A stretch of DNA of 64,000 bases from Schauerella fraxinea (GTDB taxonomy: Bacteria; Pseudomonadota; Gammaproteobacteria; Burkholderiales; Burkholderiaceae_B). Below, piece by piece: positions 8,659-17,723 of the stretch (position 1 is its first letter; each line of letters opens with the position of its first letter). The position numbers were made by a program, and so were the translations under genes. The stretch spans positions 372,001 to 436,000 of the forward strand of contig JAVDKL010000001.1 in the NCBI GenBank assembly GCA_030849965.1, written 5' to 3'. The notes under the pieces were generated by a model that worked only from the letters and a program-made list of their open reading frames with translations, was not told the origin of the DNA and ran no database searches.

Positions 8659-9633
8659 ATGACGATTTCACCCCTGCGCCGTGCCTGTTTGGCCAGTGTG
8701 CTTTTTGCCGTGCCGCTGTTTGCCCACGCGCAAGCGGCCTTTCCCGAGCGACCCGTGCGATTGATCGTGCCTTACGCGCCGGGCGGCAGCGCCGATATCG
8801 CCGCGCGATTGGTGGCTGATGCGTGGGCAAAGGCACTGGGCCAACCGCTGGTGATCGAGAATCGCGGCGGCGCGGGCGGCAATATCGGCGTGGACGCCGT
8901 GGCCAAGGCGGCGCCCGATGGCTACACGATCGGTTTGCAGACGGTATCGCTGGCGATCAATCCAGCAATCTTCAAAACGATGAATTTCGACACCCAAAAG
9001 GATCTGGCACCCATCGGCATGGTCGCCACCTCGCAACATGTGCTGGTGGTCAACCCGGCGTTGCCGGCGCAGGACGTGAAGGGTCTCGTGGCGGCGGCGC
9101 GCGCCAATCCCGGCAAGCTGAGCTACGGCTCGGCCGGCGCCGGCAGCACGTTTCATATGTCGGCAGAGCTCTTCAAGTCGATGGCCGGCGTGGACATCAT
9201 GCACGTGCCGTATCGCGGCGGCGGCCCGGCCCTGGTCGATACGATGGCAGGCCAGGTCGATATGAGCTTTCCGGTATTGTCCGCGGCGCAGCAGCAGGTG
9301 CAGGGCGGCAAGTTGCGTGCGCTTGGCGTTACGGGGCCCAAGCGTTCGCCGTTGATGCCGGACGTGCCGACAATTGCCGAGGCGGGTGTTGCGGGCTATG
9401 CGTTTGAAACGTGGTTCATGACGTTTGCCCCGGCCGGTACGCCCCAGCCCGTCATCGACAAACTCAACGCCACGCTCAACGCCGCAATCGAATCGCCGGC
9501 GCTGGCCAAGCGCATGGTGGAGCAAGGCTTCGATCCTTTGGTCAGCACGCCGGCCGAAGCGCGCACGCGCCTGGCCCAGGAGATGCCCGTCTGGGCCAAG
9601 CTGGTGAAAGAACGCGGCATCACAGTGGAGTGA
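8659..9633 (+). CDS. Bug-family tripartite tricarboxylate transporter binding protein
   Basis: Periplasmic solute-binding protein of the TctC/Bug family, 324 residues, the normal length. A signal peptide (RRACLASVLFAVPLFAHAQA, about residues 7-26) is followed by the family hallmarks FPERPVRLIVPYAPGG, GYT, and the SYGSAGAGSTFHM region. Such proteins bind carboxylates such as citrate, malate or aromatic acids. No tctA/tctB membrane genes are adjacent, a frequent situation in Alcaligenaceae, where one membrane pair may serve many Bug proteins. It is followed after five bases by a LeuC-type hydratase, so the ligand is probably a di- or tricarboxylate acted on by LeuCD (inference). Confidence 0.95.
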   Translation: MTISPLRRACLASVLFAVPLFAHAQAAFPERPVRLIVPYAPGGSADIAARLVADAWAKALGQPLVIENRGGAGGNIGVDAVAKAAPDGYTIGLQTVSLAINPAIFKTMNFDTQKDLAPIGMVATSQHVLVVNPALPAQDVKGLVAAARANPGKLSYGSAGAGSTFHMSAELFKSMAGVDIMHVPYRGGGPALVDTMAGQVDMSFPVLSAAQQQVQGGKLRALGVTGPKRSPLMPDVPTIAEAGVAGYAFETWFMTFAPAGTPQPVIDKLNATLNAAIESPALAKRMVEQGFDPLVSTPAEARTRLAQEMPVWAKLVKERGITVE

Positions 9634-9638
9634 ATGAC

Positions 9639-11060
9639 ATGACCGCCCGCACGCTTTACGAAAAACTGGTGGCCGACCATACCGTGCTCGCGTTGGACGC
9701 GCAGAACGTGCTGCTGTATTGCGATCTGCACCTGATGAACGAATACACCAGTCCTCAGGCGTTTGCGGGGCTGCATGAGCAGGGTCGTGGCGTGCCGCAA
9801 CCGAAGCAGAATGTGGCGGTGGTCAGCCATATCATTCCCACGCATGCCGTGGCGCCGCGTGTGATCCAGGACCCGGCGTCGGCATTGCAGGCGTCCAATC
9901 TCAAGCGCAATTGCGACCGCCACGGCATTCCCTTGTTCGATACCAACGATGCGTTTCAAGGCATCGAGCATGTGGTGGCGCCGGAGCATGGGATGATCCG
10001 GCCAGGCATGGTGGTGATCTGCGGCGATAGCCACACCACCACTTACGGCGCGTTGGGCGCACTGGGATTCGGCATCGGCACTTCCGAAGTCGAGCACGTG
10101 CTCGCCACGCAGACCTTGGTCTATCGGCTGGCCGACACCATGCGCATCCGCATCGATGGCGCCTGGCCAGTGGGCACGACGGCAAAAGATCTGGTGCTCA
10201 TGATCATCAGCCGCATCGGGGCGCAAGGCGCACGCGGTTACGTGGTCGAGTATTGCGGCGAAGCCATCGACGCGTTGTCGGTGGAAGCCCGGTTCACGGT
10301 CTGCAATATGACGGTCGAGGCTGGGGCGCGGGGCGCCTTGATCGCACCGGATCAGAAGGCGATCGATTATGTGCTGGCGCGCGCGCCAGACATCGCCGGT
10401 GCCATGCGCGAGGCGGCGTTGGCCGACTGGGCGCAATGCAAGAGCGACGCACAGGCCACGTTCGATGTCGAACATGTGTTCGATGCCGCAACGGTTGCCC
10501 CTTATGTGACCTGGGGCACCAGTCCCGATCAGGCGATTCCGATCGATGGCGAAGTGCCCATGCCCGCATCGGCGGCTGGCGTGGCGCGCGACAGCGCCGA
10601 GCGGGCGCTGCGCTATACCGGCGTAACGCCTGGGGCGTCGCTCTGTGGACTGGCCGTTCAGCATGTGTTCATCGGGTCCTGCACCAATGCGCGGATCGAA
10701 GATTTGCGCGCGGTGGTGGACGTGGTGCGCGGCCGGCATGTGGCCGACGGCGTGCGCGCCATGGTGGTGCCGGGGTCGGGCGCGGTACGCAGGCAAGCCG
10801 AGGAAGAAGGCTTGGCCGCCATCCTGCAGGGCGCCGGCTTCGAGTGGCGCCAGCCCGGCTGTTCGATGTGTCTGGCGATGAACGACGATGTGCTGGCGCC
10901 GGGCACGCGCTGCGCCTCCACCACCAATCGCAACTTCGAGGGCCGTCAGGGCCGGGGCGCCATCACACACCTGATGAGCCCGGCGATGGCCGCCGCGGCC
11001 GCGATCCGCGGCTGTATCACCGATGTCCGCACGCTGGAGTCAACGCATGTCCACGCATGA
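9639..11060 (+). CDS. leuC: 3-isopropylmalate dehydratase-type large subunit (LeuC family)
   Basis: Large subunit of an aconitase-superfamily hydro-lyase, 473 residues, the family length. The three [4Fe-4S] ligands are visible: Cys in VFIGSCTNARIEDLR and the CxxC of QPGCSMCLAMND; HIIPTH-like and GDSHTTTYGALGALGFGIG substrate motifs are also present. Together with the small subunit it would isomerise or hydrate a malate-like acid. In leucine synthesis it acts on 2-isopropylmalate, but here there is no leuA or leuB; instead it sits in an operon with a Bug binding protein. A catabolic substrate such as citramalate, dimethylmalate or maleate is possible. The true substrate is open. Confidence 0.93.
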   Translation: MTARTLYEKLVADHTVLALDAQNVLLYCDLHLMNEYTSPQAFAGLHEQGRGVPQPKQNVAVVSHIIPTHAVAPRVIQDPASALQASNLKRNCDRHGIPLFDTNDAFQGIEHVVAPEHGMIRPGMVVICGDSHTTTYGALGALGFGIGTSEVEHVLATQTLVYRLADTMRIRIDGAWPVGTTAKDLVLMIISRIGAQGARGYVVEYCGEAIDALSVEARFTVCNMTVEAGARGALIAPDQKAIDYVLARAPDIAGAMREAALADWAQCKSDAQATFDVEHVFDAATVAPYVTWGTSPDQAIPIDGEVPMPASAAGVARDSAERALRYTGVTPGASLCGLAVQHVFIGSCTNARIEDLRAVVDVVRGRHVADGVRAMVVPGSGAVRRQAEEEGLAAILQGAGFEWRQPGCSMCLAMNDDVLAPGTRCASTTNRNFEGRQGRGAITHLMSPAMAAAAAIRGCITDVRTLESTHVHA

Positions 11061-11694
11061 CCGTATCGTCGGCCGCGCCGCGCCGCTGCCCATCAACAAC
11101 GTCGATACCGACCAGATCATGCCGAAGCAGTTCTTGCGCGGTATCGACAAATCCGGATTGGCGCCGGGCGTCTTCTACGATCTGCGCCACGACGAACAGG
11201 GGGCCATAAGGCCGGACTTCGTGCTTAACCAGCCGAGTTATGCGGGGGCCGACATTCTGATCGCCGGGGCGAATTTCGGTTGCGGTTCGAGCCGCGAGCA
11301 TGCCGTCTGGGGCCTCTTGCAGTTTGGCATTCGCGCCATCATTGCGCCGAGCTTTGGCGAGATTTTTTACTCGAACGCAATGAACAATCGCTTGATGCTC
11401 GTGATGTTGGACGAGACCGAGATTGCAGCCTTGCTGGCCGAGGCTGATCACGGCGCCGGGCCGTTGCCGATCGCCATCGATGTGCGCGCCGGCACCGTCG
11501 CGTCGTCCAGCGTGCAGGCGTCGTTCGACCTGCCGCCGCGATTGCGCGCGATGTACTTGAACGGGCACGACATGATCGGCGCCACCTTGACGCACGCCGC
11601 GGCGATCGAGGCGTTCGCGCACGCACGTGGCGCGCAACGCCCCTGGGTGAGAGACGTCGCCGGCAAAACGATGACACGATTGGACGGCATGTAG
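11047..11694 (+). CDS. leuD: 3-isopropylmalate dehydratase-type small subunit (LeuD family)
   Basis: Small (swivel) subunit partnering the preceding LeuC-type protein, 215 residues. It shows the family start VGRAAPLPINNVDTDQIMP, the motif FGCGSSREHAVWGL and the C-terminal DMIGATL. The start lies 14 bases inside the LeuC gene, indicating translational coupling; the ATG at 11047 gives the usual N-terminus. LeuD controls substrate specificity through its loop near residues 30-50 (here RGIDKSGLAPGVFYDLR), so a comparison of that loop with known leucine, dimethylmalate and maleate enzymes would help assign the reaction. Confidence 0.93.
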   Translation: MSTHDRIVGRAAPLPINNVDTDQIMPKQFLRGIDKSGLAPGVFYDLRHDEQGAIRPDFVLNQPSYAGADILIAGANFGCGSSREHAVWGLLQFGIRAIIAPSFGEIFYSNAMNNRLMLVMLDETEIAALLAEADHGAGPLPIAIDVRAGTVASSSVQASFDLPPRLRAMYLNGHDMIGATLTHAAAIEAFAHARGAQRPWVRDVAGKTMTRLDGM

Positions 11695-11775
11695 TTCAGC
11701 ACGAAAGCGTGCGCAATAGGCGCAACCCGGCTAGACTTTCGCCTCGGTAAACCAAGGAAAAGTGACGCGGGCACG

Positions 11776-14271
11776 ATGCAACCGGGCGTGGATGTGCGAT
11801 TTCTCGATGCAGGCGGCGAGATGGGAACGCGGATACGCGACTACCCATGGATCGACTCGCCGCTGGGCGCTCTCGCGCAGTGGCCGCAAAGCCTGCGTAC
11901 CGCTGTCAGCCTGATGCTGCGGTCCAAGCAACCCGTGTACATCGCATGGGGGCCGCGTTTGATTTCACTCTACAACGATGCCTACATGCCGTTTTGCGCG
12001 GCGAAGCATCCGGCGGGCTTGGGGATGCCGTTTGCCGAGCTCTGGTCCGAAGTATGGGAAGAACTTCGTCCGCTCGTCACCGCCACGCTCGGCGGCGATG
12101 CGCAGTGGGTGAAGGATATGCCCATCGTGCTGCCCGGGTGTCAGGCAGACGATGTGGCGTGGTTCAGCTTTTCCTGGGTGCCATTGCTCGACGACGCGGG
12201 CGACGTGGGCGGCATGTATTGCGTCGCCACCAACACCACCGAAACCGTGCTCTCGCAGCAGCGCCTGCGCGACCTGAATGCCGATCTCGAACGTCAGATT
12301 GCGTTGCGCGCGCATGAGCGCGGCCGCACTTGGCACATCAGTCCGGATCTGCTTTCCATCTTCGGCATGTCGGGCTGTTTCGAAAGCGCCAATCCGGCAT
12401 GGACGGCCACATTGGGATGGCAGGAAACCGAGCTGATCGGGCATCACTACACCGAGTTCGTCCACCCTGACGATCGCGCTGAAACCGAAGAGGTCGTGCG
12501 CCAGCTCGCCAGTGGGCTCCCGCTGTACCGTTTCGAGAACCGGTATCGCTGCCGCCATGGCGGTTATCGCTGGTTGTCGTGGTTTGGCGTCACGGAAGAC
12601 AATCGCTTCTTTTGCAGCGCGCGCGACGTGACCCAAGCAAAAATGCAAGCCGCAGAGCTGGCCACGCGCACCGCCGAACGCGACCGGCTGTGGGAGTTGA
12701 GCGATGATCTGCTGGTGGTTGCCGATTACGAAGGTCGCCTGCTGCGGGTGAGTCCATCATGGACGCGCGTGCTGGGCTATAGCGAAGCCGAGTTGTACGC
12801 GATGCACTATCGCACCATCCTGCATCCAGAGGATTTCGTGAATGTGGTGTCGGAGGCCTTCGACGCCATGCGGGCCACGGGCGCGTCGCGCCGGATCGAG
12901 AATCGGTTGTTGCGCAAAGATGGCACGTGGCGCTGGTTTGCCTGGACCATATCGCCGGAGCCGGGCGGCGAGCGCTTGACCGGGGTGGGGCGCGATATCA
13001 GCGTGGAGAAGGAGCGTCAATTGGCGCTCGCCTCGGCCCAGGACGCGTTGCGCCAGGCGCAGAAAATGGAAGCGGTGGGTCAACTGACGGGTGGCCTCGC
13101 GCACGATTTCAACAACCTGCTCGCCGGGATTACCGGCAGCCTCGAATTGCTCAAGTTGCGCCTGGCGCGCGGCGAATCGCAAGGCATCGAACGATACGTC
13201 GAGACGGCGCAGGGTGCGGCCAAGCGGGCTGCATCGCTCACGCACCGGCTGCTGGCGTTCTCGCGGCGGCAAACGCTCGACCCCCGGCATACCGACGTCA
13301 ATCGCCTGGTGGCCGGCATGGACGAGTTGATTCGCCGCACCGTGGGTCCGCAGATCGCGACGTCGCAGCAGATCATGCCTACGCTGTGGACCACCTTGGT
13401 CGACCGCAACCAACTCGAAAGTGCGTTGCTGAACCTGTGCATCAACGCGCGCGATGCCATGCCTGACGGCGGCCGCCTGACAATCGCGACCGCCAATGAC
13501 ACACTCGACGACCACGCGGCGCGCGCGCTCGGTGTGCCCAAAGGCGATTACGTGTCGTTGGCCGTGACCGACGATGGCTGCGGCATGACGGCTGACGATA
13601 TCGCGCGCGCGTTCGAACCCTTTTTCACGACCAAGCCGATCGGTCAGGGCACCGGCTTGGGGCTATCGATGGTGTATGGATTTGCCCAGCAATCCGGCGG
13701 TATGGTGAGGATCGTATCGCGCGTTGGTATCGGCACCACGGTGCAGATGTATTTACCGCGCCGCGACGCGGACCCGGAAAGCAAGCGCCCATCGCCGGCC
13801 GAGGCGCAGCCGTATGCCGCACCAAGCCCGGGTGCGGCCCATGCCGGCACGCCGGTGGCGCAAGCCACCGTACTGATCATCGACGACGAGCCGGCGATCC
13901 GCATGCTGGCCGCGGAAGTGCTGGAAGAGTTGGGCTATGCCACGCTGCAAGCCGAGGACGGACCGTCGGGCATGGCGCTACTGCGATCGTCGGCTGCCAT
14001 CGATCTGCTGATCACCGATGTGGGTTTGCCGAACGGCATGAATGGGCGGCAGGTCGCCGATGCCGCGAAGGTATTGCGGCCGACGCTCAAAGTGTTGTTC
14101 ATCACCGGTTACGCCGAAAACGCGGTGCTCAATCACGGCCATCTCGATGCCGGCATGCAGGTGCTCACCAAACCGTTCGCGATGGAGATGTTTGCGCGCC
14201 GCGTGGCCGACCTGATTGCCTTGCCGGTTCAAACCGCGCTCGGCTTACCGCCTGAGTCGACGCTTGATTGA
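11776..14271 (+). CDS. Hybrid sensor histidine kinase with PAS domains and receiver
   Basis: An 831-residue cytoplasmic signalling protein. Order: N-terminal GAF/PAS-like module (about 20-150, with WPQSLRTAVSLML and YNDAYMPF), two PAS/PAC domains (about 185-300 and 310-420), HisKA with the phosphorylated His443 in GGLAHDFNN, a HATPase domain (about 540-655; N box INARDAMPDGG, GTGLGLSMVYGF), and a C-terminal receiver (about 697-815) with phospho-acceptor Asp748 in LLITDVGLP. No transmembrane segment is obvious, so it probably senses a cytoplasmic or redox/light-type signal through PAS. It has no adjacent partner regulator, and the 81-base gap upstream suggests its own transcription unit. The signal is unknown. 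Confidence 0.93.
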   Translation: MQPGVDVRFLDAGGEMGTRIRDYPWIDSPLGALAQWPQSLRTAVSLMLRSKQPVYIAWGPRLISLYNDAYMPFCAAKHPAGLGMPFAELWSEVWEELRPLVTATLGGDAQWVKDMPIVLPGCQADDVAWFSFSWVPLLDDAGDVGGMYCVATNTTETVLSQQRLRDLNADLERQIALRAHERGRTWHISPDLLSIFGMSGCFESANPAWTATLGWQETELIGHHYTEFVHPDDRAETEEVVRQLASGLPLYRFENRYRCRHGGYRWLSWFGVTEDNRFFCSARDVTQAKMQAAELATRTAERDRLWELSDDLLVVADYEGRLLRVSPSWTRVLGYSEAELYAMHYRTILHPEDFVNVVSEAFDAMRATGASRRIENRLLRKDGTWRWFAWTISPEPGGERLTGVGRDISVEKERQLALASAQDALRQAQKMEAVGQLTGGLAHDFNNLLAGITGSLELLKLRLARGESQGIERYVETAQGAAKRAASLTHRLLAFSRRQTLDPRHTDVNRLVAGMDELIRRTVGPQIATSQQIMPTLWTTLVDRNQLESALLNLCINARDAMPDGGRLTIATANDTLDDHAARALGVPKGDYVSLAVTDDGCGMTADDIARAFEPFFTTKPIGQGTGLGLSMVYGFAQQSGGMVRIVSRVGIGTTVQMYLPRRDADPESKRPSPAEAQPYAAPSPGAAHAGTPVAQATVLIIDDEPAIRMLAAEVLEELGYATLQAEDGPSGMALLRSSAAIDLLITDVGLPNGMNGRQVADAAKVLRPTLKVLFITGYAENAVLNHGHLDAGMQVLTKPFAMEMFARRVADLIALPVQTALGLPPESTLD

Positions 14272-14290
14272 ACGCCTGTTTTGGCGTCTT

Positions 14291-14374
14291 GCTTATCACC
14301 AGGCTTAGCGTCCAACTTACCACCCGACATACCATCCGACTTATCACCTGACTGAGCGTCCCACTCAGTGCCCG
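14291..14374. repeat. Degenerate 12-base tandem repeat
   Basis: About seven 12-base units (GCTTATCACCAG, ACTTACCACCCG, ACATACCATCCG, ACTTATCACCTG and related) fill the gap between the convergent hybrid kinase and binding-protein genes and run into the last codons of the latter. Just before it ACGCC-TGTTTT-GGCGT (about 14274-14289) could make a weak hairpin behind the kinase gene. Confidence 0.7.
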
Positions 14375-15519
14375 GCTGAGCCGCTTTGCTGTCCGATGGC
14401 GCCGCGCCAGGCCTGCAAAAAACCTTGCCGCTTGAGATCGTCCAGATACACGAGCAAGCCGGTGCCGAGTGCCACCGGCCGCATGGCGCCCGTGAGCGCT
14501 TGCGCGTCGAGATCGGTGCGTACGGTCAACATCCGCGATTCACGCTGCATGGTTTCCTGGCCTCGCGCCGATAACACATAGTCGAGAAAGCGGCCGGCCA
14601 ATTCCGGGCGGCGGGCATCGCGCGGAATCAGCGCCACACGCGATACCACCAACGTGTAGTCGTCGGGACGCACGATCGCCAGGGGCGCGCCGGCCGCAAT
14701 GCGCCGCTGCGCATAGGATTCGAGCACGTTGTAGCCCAAAGTGAGCTCACCGCGTTCGATGCGGTCCAGCAAACCGTCGCTGTATTCGTCGACCACGGCG
14801 GCGCTATTGCCCATTGCCGCCCACAGCGCGCCGGCCATGCTGTCGCGGCGCGCGTCCTGCGTGGCGGCCATATAGCCGATGCCGCTGTGCGCCACGTCGT
14901 AGGTGCCGATTTTGCCTTGCAAGCGCTGGGCGGGATCGCGCAGCATGGCGAGCAGTTGCTGGCGCGATCGCGGTGCGTCGTGCGCCGTCATCGCGTGGGT
15001 GTTGTAGACGATGGTCATGGCCTCGCCACCGATGCTGAACACTTCGTTGCGCCACCGCGCCCAATCGGGCAGCGCCGTGGTTTCGGGCGACACGTGCGGT
15101 TGGGCGTAGCCGTCGTTGACCAGCTTGGTCTGCAGATCCATGCTGCTGCTGATGATTAGATCGGGGCTGGGGCGCACGGAGGCCGATGATGATCCCGGCG
15201 CCGTTGCGGATACGGATGTGGATGACAAAGCCGTTGCCGAAGCCGTTGCCGATGCGCGGCCGGCGCGCCGAGCCAGCGCGTCGTCGTAAAGCGTCTGCGT
15301 GGGCAATTCCGTATACACCACCCGCATGCCGGGGTAGAGCGCCTGGAAGTCCTGCAGAATACCCAGAAACACTTGCGTGTTGGTCGAGGCATCGATCGTC
15401 AGCACGTCGGTCGCCCCGGCCGGGCCGATGTCCAGCGTTTCGCCGTCCAGGGCATGCGCGGGCGTTACGGCGCACAGTGCGGCCAGCGCCATTGAGGCCA
15501 TGATGCGTGACGTTTTCAT
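14365..15519 (-). CDS. ABC-type periplasmic binding protein linked to a two-component system
   Basis: A 384-residue exported protein: signal peptide about residues 1-23 ending in AHA, then a family-1-like extracellular solute-binding fold (TIDASTNTQVFLGILQDF, DLIISSSMDLQTKLVNDG, AMTIVYNTHAM). It resembles the iron/putrescine-type binding proteins that accompany TctDE-like two-component systems in Burkholderiales and may act as a periplasmic co-sensor rather than a transporter part, since no permease is near (inference). A Ser/Thr/Ala-rich low-complexity insert sits near residues 85-115. The ATG overlaps the kinase stop (ATGA), so it is the third gene of the regulator-kinase-binding protein operon. 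Confidence 0.85.
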   Translation of the reverse strand: MKTSRIMASMALAALCAVTPAHALDGETLDIGPAGATDVLTIDASTNTQVFLGILQDFQALYPGMRVVYTELPTQTLYDDALARRAGRASATASATALSSTSVSATAPGSSSASVRPSPDLIISSSMDLQTKLVNDGYAQPHVSPETTALPDWARWRNEVFSIGGEAMTIVYNTHAMTAHDAPRSRQQLLAMLRDPAQRLQGKIGTYDVAHSGIGYMAATQDARRDSMAGALWAAMGNSAAVVDEYSDGLLDRIERGELTLGYNVLESYAQRRIAAGAPLAIVRPDDYTLVVSRVALIPRDARRPELAGRFLDYVLSARGQETMQRESRMLTVRTDLDAQALTGAMRPVALGTGLLVYLDDLKRQGFLQAWRGAIGQQSGSAGH

Positions 15520-16907
15520 GCGGCCGGCAACCTCACGCTGACGCGTAATCCGCCTTCGACGCGGTTGGTGAGCACTATCGTGCCGCGATGGCCTTCCACC
15601 ACGCGCCGCACGATCGATAAGCCCAGACCCGCGCCGCTTGCGCGGGTGCCGGCGCCGCGCACGAAGCGGTCGAAAATTGTCTGCGCCTGCGCGGGCGGGA
15701 TGCCTGGCCCCTGGTCGTCGATCGTCAACCGCCAGGCGTCGGCGTCGCGATCGAGCGTAACGACCACCGGCGTCTGATCGGGCGAGCCATGCTTGATCGC
15801 GTTGTCGATCAGGTTTTTCACCGCTTCGCGCAGCATCAGGGCGTCGCCTTGCAGGGGCGCTTGCGCCAGCGCGCAATGCCAGATCACGTCGGGATGCGGA
15901 TCGGCTTGCGGCACCACGTCTTGCAACGCGTCACGCACCAGCTCGACCGCGTCCAGCCGTTCGAAGCGTTGCAGACTGCTGCGGTGATTGACGCTGGCAT
16001 CGCTGAGCAATTGATTGACGAGCCGGGTGAGGCGCGCGGCATTGCGATCCACCGCCACCAAGCTGCGGCGCTGTTCTGCGGGATCGTCTTCATCGAGTGC
16101 CACCTGCACCTGGGCGCGCAACGCCGCCAGGGGCGTGCGCAACTGGTGCGCGGCATCGGCGATAAACACGCGCAGCGTATCGAGGTTGCCCGATAGTCGT
16201 GCCATGAACCCATTGAGCGCGGCCACGAGCTGCACGAGCTCGCGCGGCACGGGGCTTTCGATGGCACGCAATTCCGACGCTTGCCGCGTCAAGAGTTCTT
16301 TCTCGACGCGTGCCACGGGCCGCAGCGAGCGATGCACGCCTACCCACACGAGCGCGAGCACCGCGAGCGTCAACATGCCGATGATCAGTGTGGCTCGCCA
16401 CACGATATCGCTCGCCAACGCATCGCGCGCGAGCCGCGTCTGGCCTACCTGAACGATCGCCACGGCGTTCGATTCAGGCCCGGCAATCTCGTGCCGCAAT
16501 ACGGCAAACCGCACCAGTTCGCCGCTGTAGGTCGCATCGAACAGCGCCGGCTGCTGGTCTTCGGCGGTCAACCGGGGTGGGGCCGGCAAGTCGGGGTAGC
16601 CCGTGAGCACGCGGCCGGCGCCGTCGGTCACGCGATAGAACACGCGATCGTTCGCGGCCAGCGACAACACTTCCAGCGCCGCGTAGGGCATGTCCATATG
16701 CCATGCGCCTTGCACGAGCTGCAGGCTATCGGTCATCGACAGCACCGAGGCCTGCAGCAAATGGTCGTAGGAGGTATCGGCCGCCTGTCGGCCATAGCCG
16801 CGCGCCGCAACGTAAAGCACCAGCATGGCGGCAATGAAGAGGGCGCACAGCGGCACCAATAGCCGCCGCCGGATCGACCAGCGAGCGAGCCCTGGAAACT
16901 CACGCAT
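15516..16907 (-). CDS. Sensor histidine kinase, TctE/QseC-like
   Basis: A 463-residue membrane histidine kinase. Two membrane segments (about residues 15-35 and 165-190) flank a periplasmic sensing domain of the TctE type; then a short HAMP-like linker, HisKA with DAAHQLRTPLAALRAQVQ (phosphorylated His), and a HATPase domain with NLIDNAIKHG, DQGPGIP and GAGLGLSIVRRV. The chosen ATG overlaps the response-regulator stop by eight bases and gives a normal N-terminus; a much longer open frame runs antiparallel-like through the regulator and is not used. It probably senses citrate-like tricarboxylates together with the downstream binding protein, because a citrate carrier lies divergently (inference). 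Confidence 0.93.
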   Translation of the reverse strand: MREFPGLARWSIRRRLLVPLCALFIAAMLVLYVAARGYGRQAADTSYDHLLQASVLSMTDSLQLVQGAWHMDMPYAALEVLSLAANDRVFYRVTDGAGRVLTGYPDLPAPPRLTAEDQQPALFDATYSGELVRFAVLRHEIAGPESNAVAIVQVGQTRLARDALASDIVWRATLIIGMLTLAVLALVWVGVHRSLRPVARVEKELLTRQASELRAIESPVPRELVQLVAALNGFMARLSGNLDTLRVFIADAAHQLRTPLAALRAQVQVALDEDDPAEQRRSLVAVDRNAARLTRLVNQLLSDASVNHRSSLQRFERLDAVELVRDALQDVVPQADPHPDVIWHCALAQAPLQGDALMLREAVKNLIDNAIKHGSPDQTPVVVTLDRDADAWRLTIDDQGPGIPPAQAQTIFDRFVRGAGTRASGAGLGLSIVRRVVEGHRGTIVLTNRVEGGLRVSVRLPAA

Positions 16908-17589
16908 CGTCGTTGGCCTGGGGTCGATCCGCATGCAGGATGTAGCCCGCGCCGCGCGAGGTTTCGATGCGCAAGGGGGTGCCGTCGAGCTTCTTGCGCA
17001 GGCGGGCAATGTACACCTCGATGGCGTTGGGACCGGCCTCGTCATCGAATGCAAAGAGCTTGTGCGAAATCTCTTCTTTGCTGACCACCCGGCCCAGACC
17101 GCGTAGCAGGATTTCCAGCAGGCTGTATTCGCGCTTCGGCAGATCGAGTCGCACCTCACCGAACGTGACCTGGCGCGCCGCGCCGTCGATGGTGAGTCCG
17201 CCGAAACGCGTGATCTCCGAAGCGTGTCCGGTGGGCCGGCGCAGCAGCGCACGGCAGCGCGCTTCGAGCTCGCGAAAATCAAAGGGCTTGCCCAGATAGT
17301 CGTCGGCGCCCACGTCCAGGGCATTGACGCGGTCTTCGATATCGGCGCGCGCCGTCAGCATCAATACCGGCGTTTTATCGCCGCGTTCGCGCAAACGCAT
17401 GAGGATGTCCAGCCCGCTCAAGCGCGGCAGGCCCACATCGAGCACGATCAGATCGAAATGCTCATATTCCAGCACGCCGCTGGCGGTGAGGCCGTCGCTT
17501 TGCCAGTCCACCGCATGGCCGACACGCCGCAACCGACGCACCAGGGCGTCGGCCAGATCGTCATCGTCTTCGATTACCAGAATGCGCAT
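16900..17589 (-). CDS. OmpR-family response regulator, TctD/QseB-like
   Basis: A 229-residue response regulator: receiver domain residues 1-115 with the acidic pair in VIEDDDDLADAL, the phospho-acceptor Asp in DLIVLDVGLPRLSG, and the conserved Lys in YLGKPFDFRELEAR; then a winged-helix OmpR DNA-binding domain (about 125-220) with RGLGRVVSKEEI and NAIEVYIARLRKKL. The start at MRILVIED is standard. It is divergent from the CitMHS carrier with a 134-base gap and heads the kinase/binding-protein operon, so it most likely activates the citrate carrier. Confidence 0.94.
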   Translation of the reverse strand: MRILVIEDDDDLADALVRRLRRVGHAVDWQSDGLTASGVLEYEHFDLIVLDVGLPRLSGLDILMRLRERGDKTPVLMLTARADIEDRVNALDVGADDYLGKPFDFRELEARCRALLRRPTGHASEITRFGGLTIDGAARQVTFGEVRLDLPKREYSLLEILLRGLGRVVSKEEISHKLFAFDDEAGPNAIEVYIARLRKKLDGTPLRIETSRGAGYILHADRPQANDDA

Positions 17590-17723
17590 GGCGAAAATTG
17601 TCGCACATGGCGTCACCTTCGGACTTTTTGCCCGATGACAGGTGGCCGACAGGTTTTCCTCCTACGCTGCGCCTTCCCCCCAATCAGAGGGGTGCTTCAG
17701 ACAACGATTAGGAGACAACAGGC
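17590..17723. promoter_or_regulatory. Divergent control region, two-component system / CitMHS
   Basis: The 134 bases between the regulator and citrate-carrier starts should hold both promoters and the regulator's binding sites. A short hairpin CCCC-CAATCAGA-GGGG-like sequence is near 17681-17695 and AGGAGACAAC at 17710-17719 is the ribosome site of the carrier. I cannot point to a certain promoter. Confidence 0.4.

Noticed and set aside
9639-11694. Leucine biosynthesis leuCD
   Set aside because: No leuB or leuA follows and the operon starts with a Bug binding protein and a divergent LysR gene, so biosynthesis is not the first choice, although sequence alone cannot exclude it.
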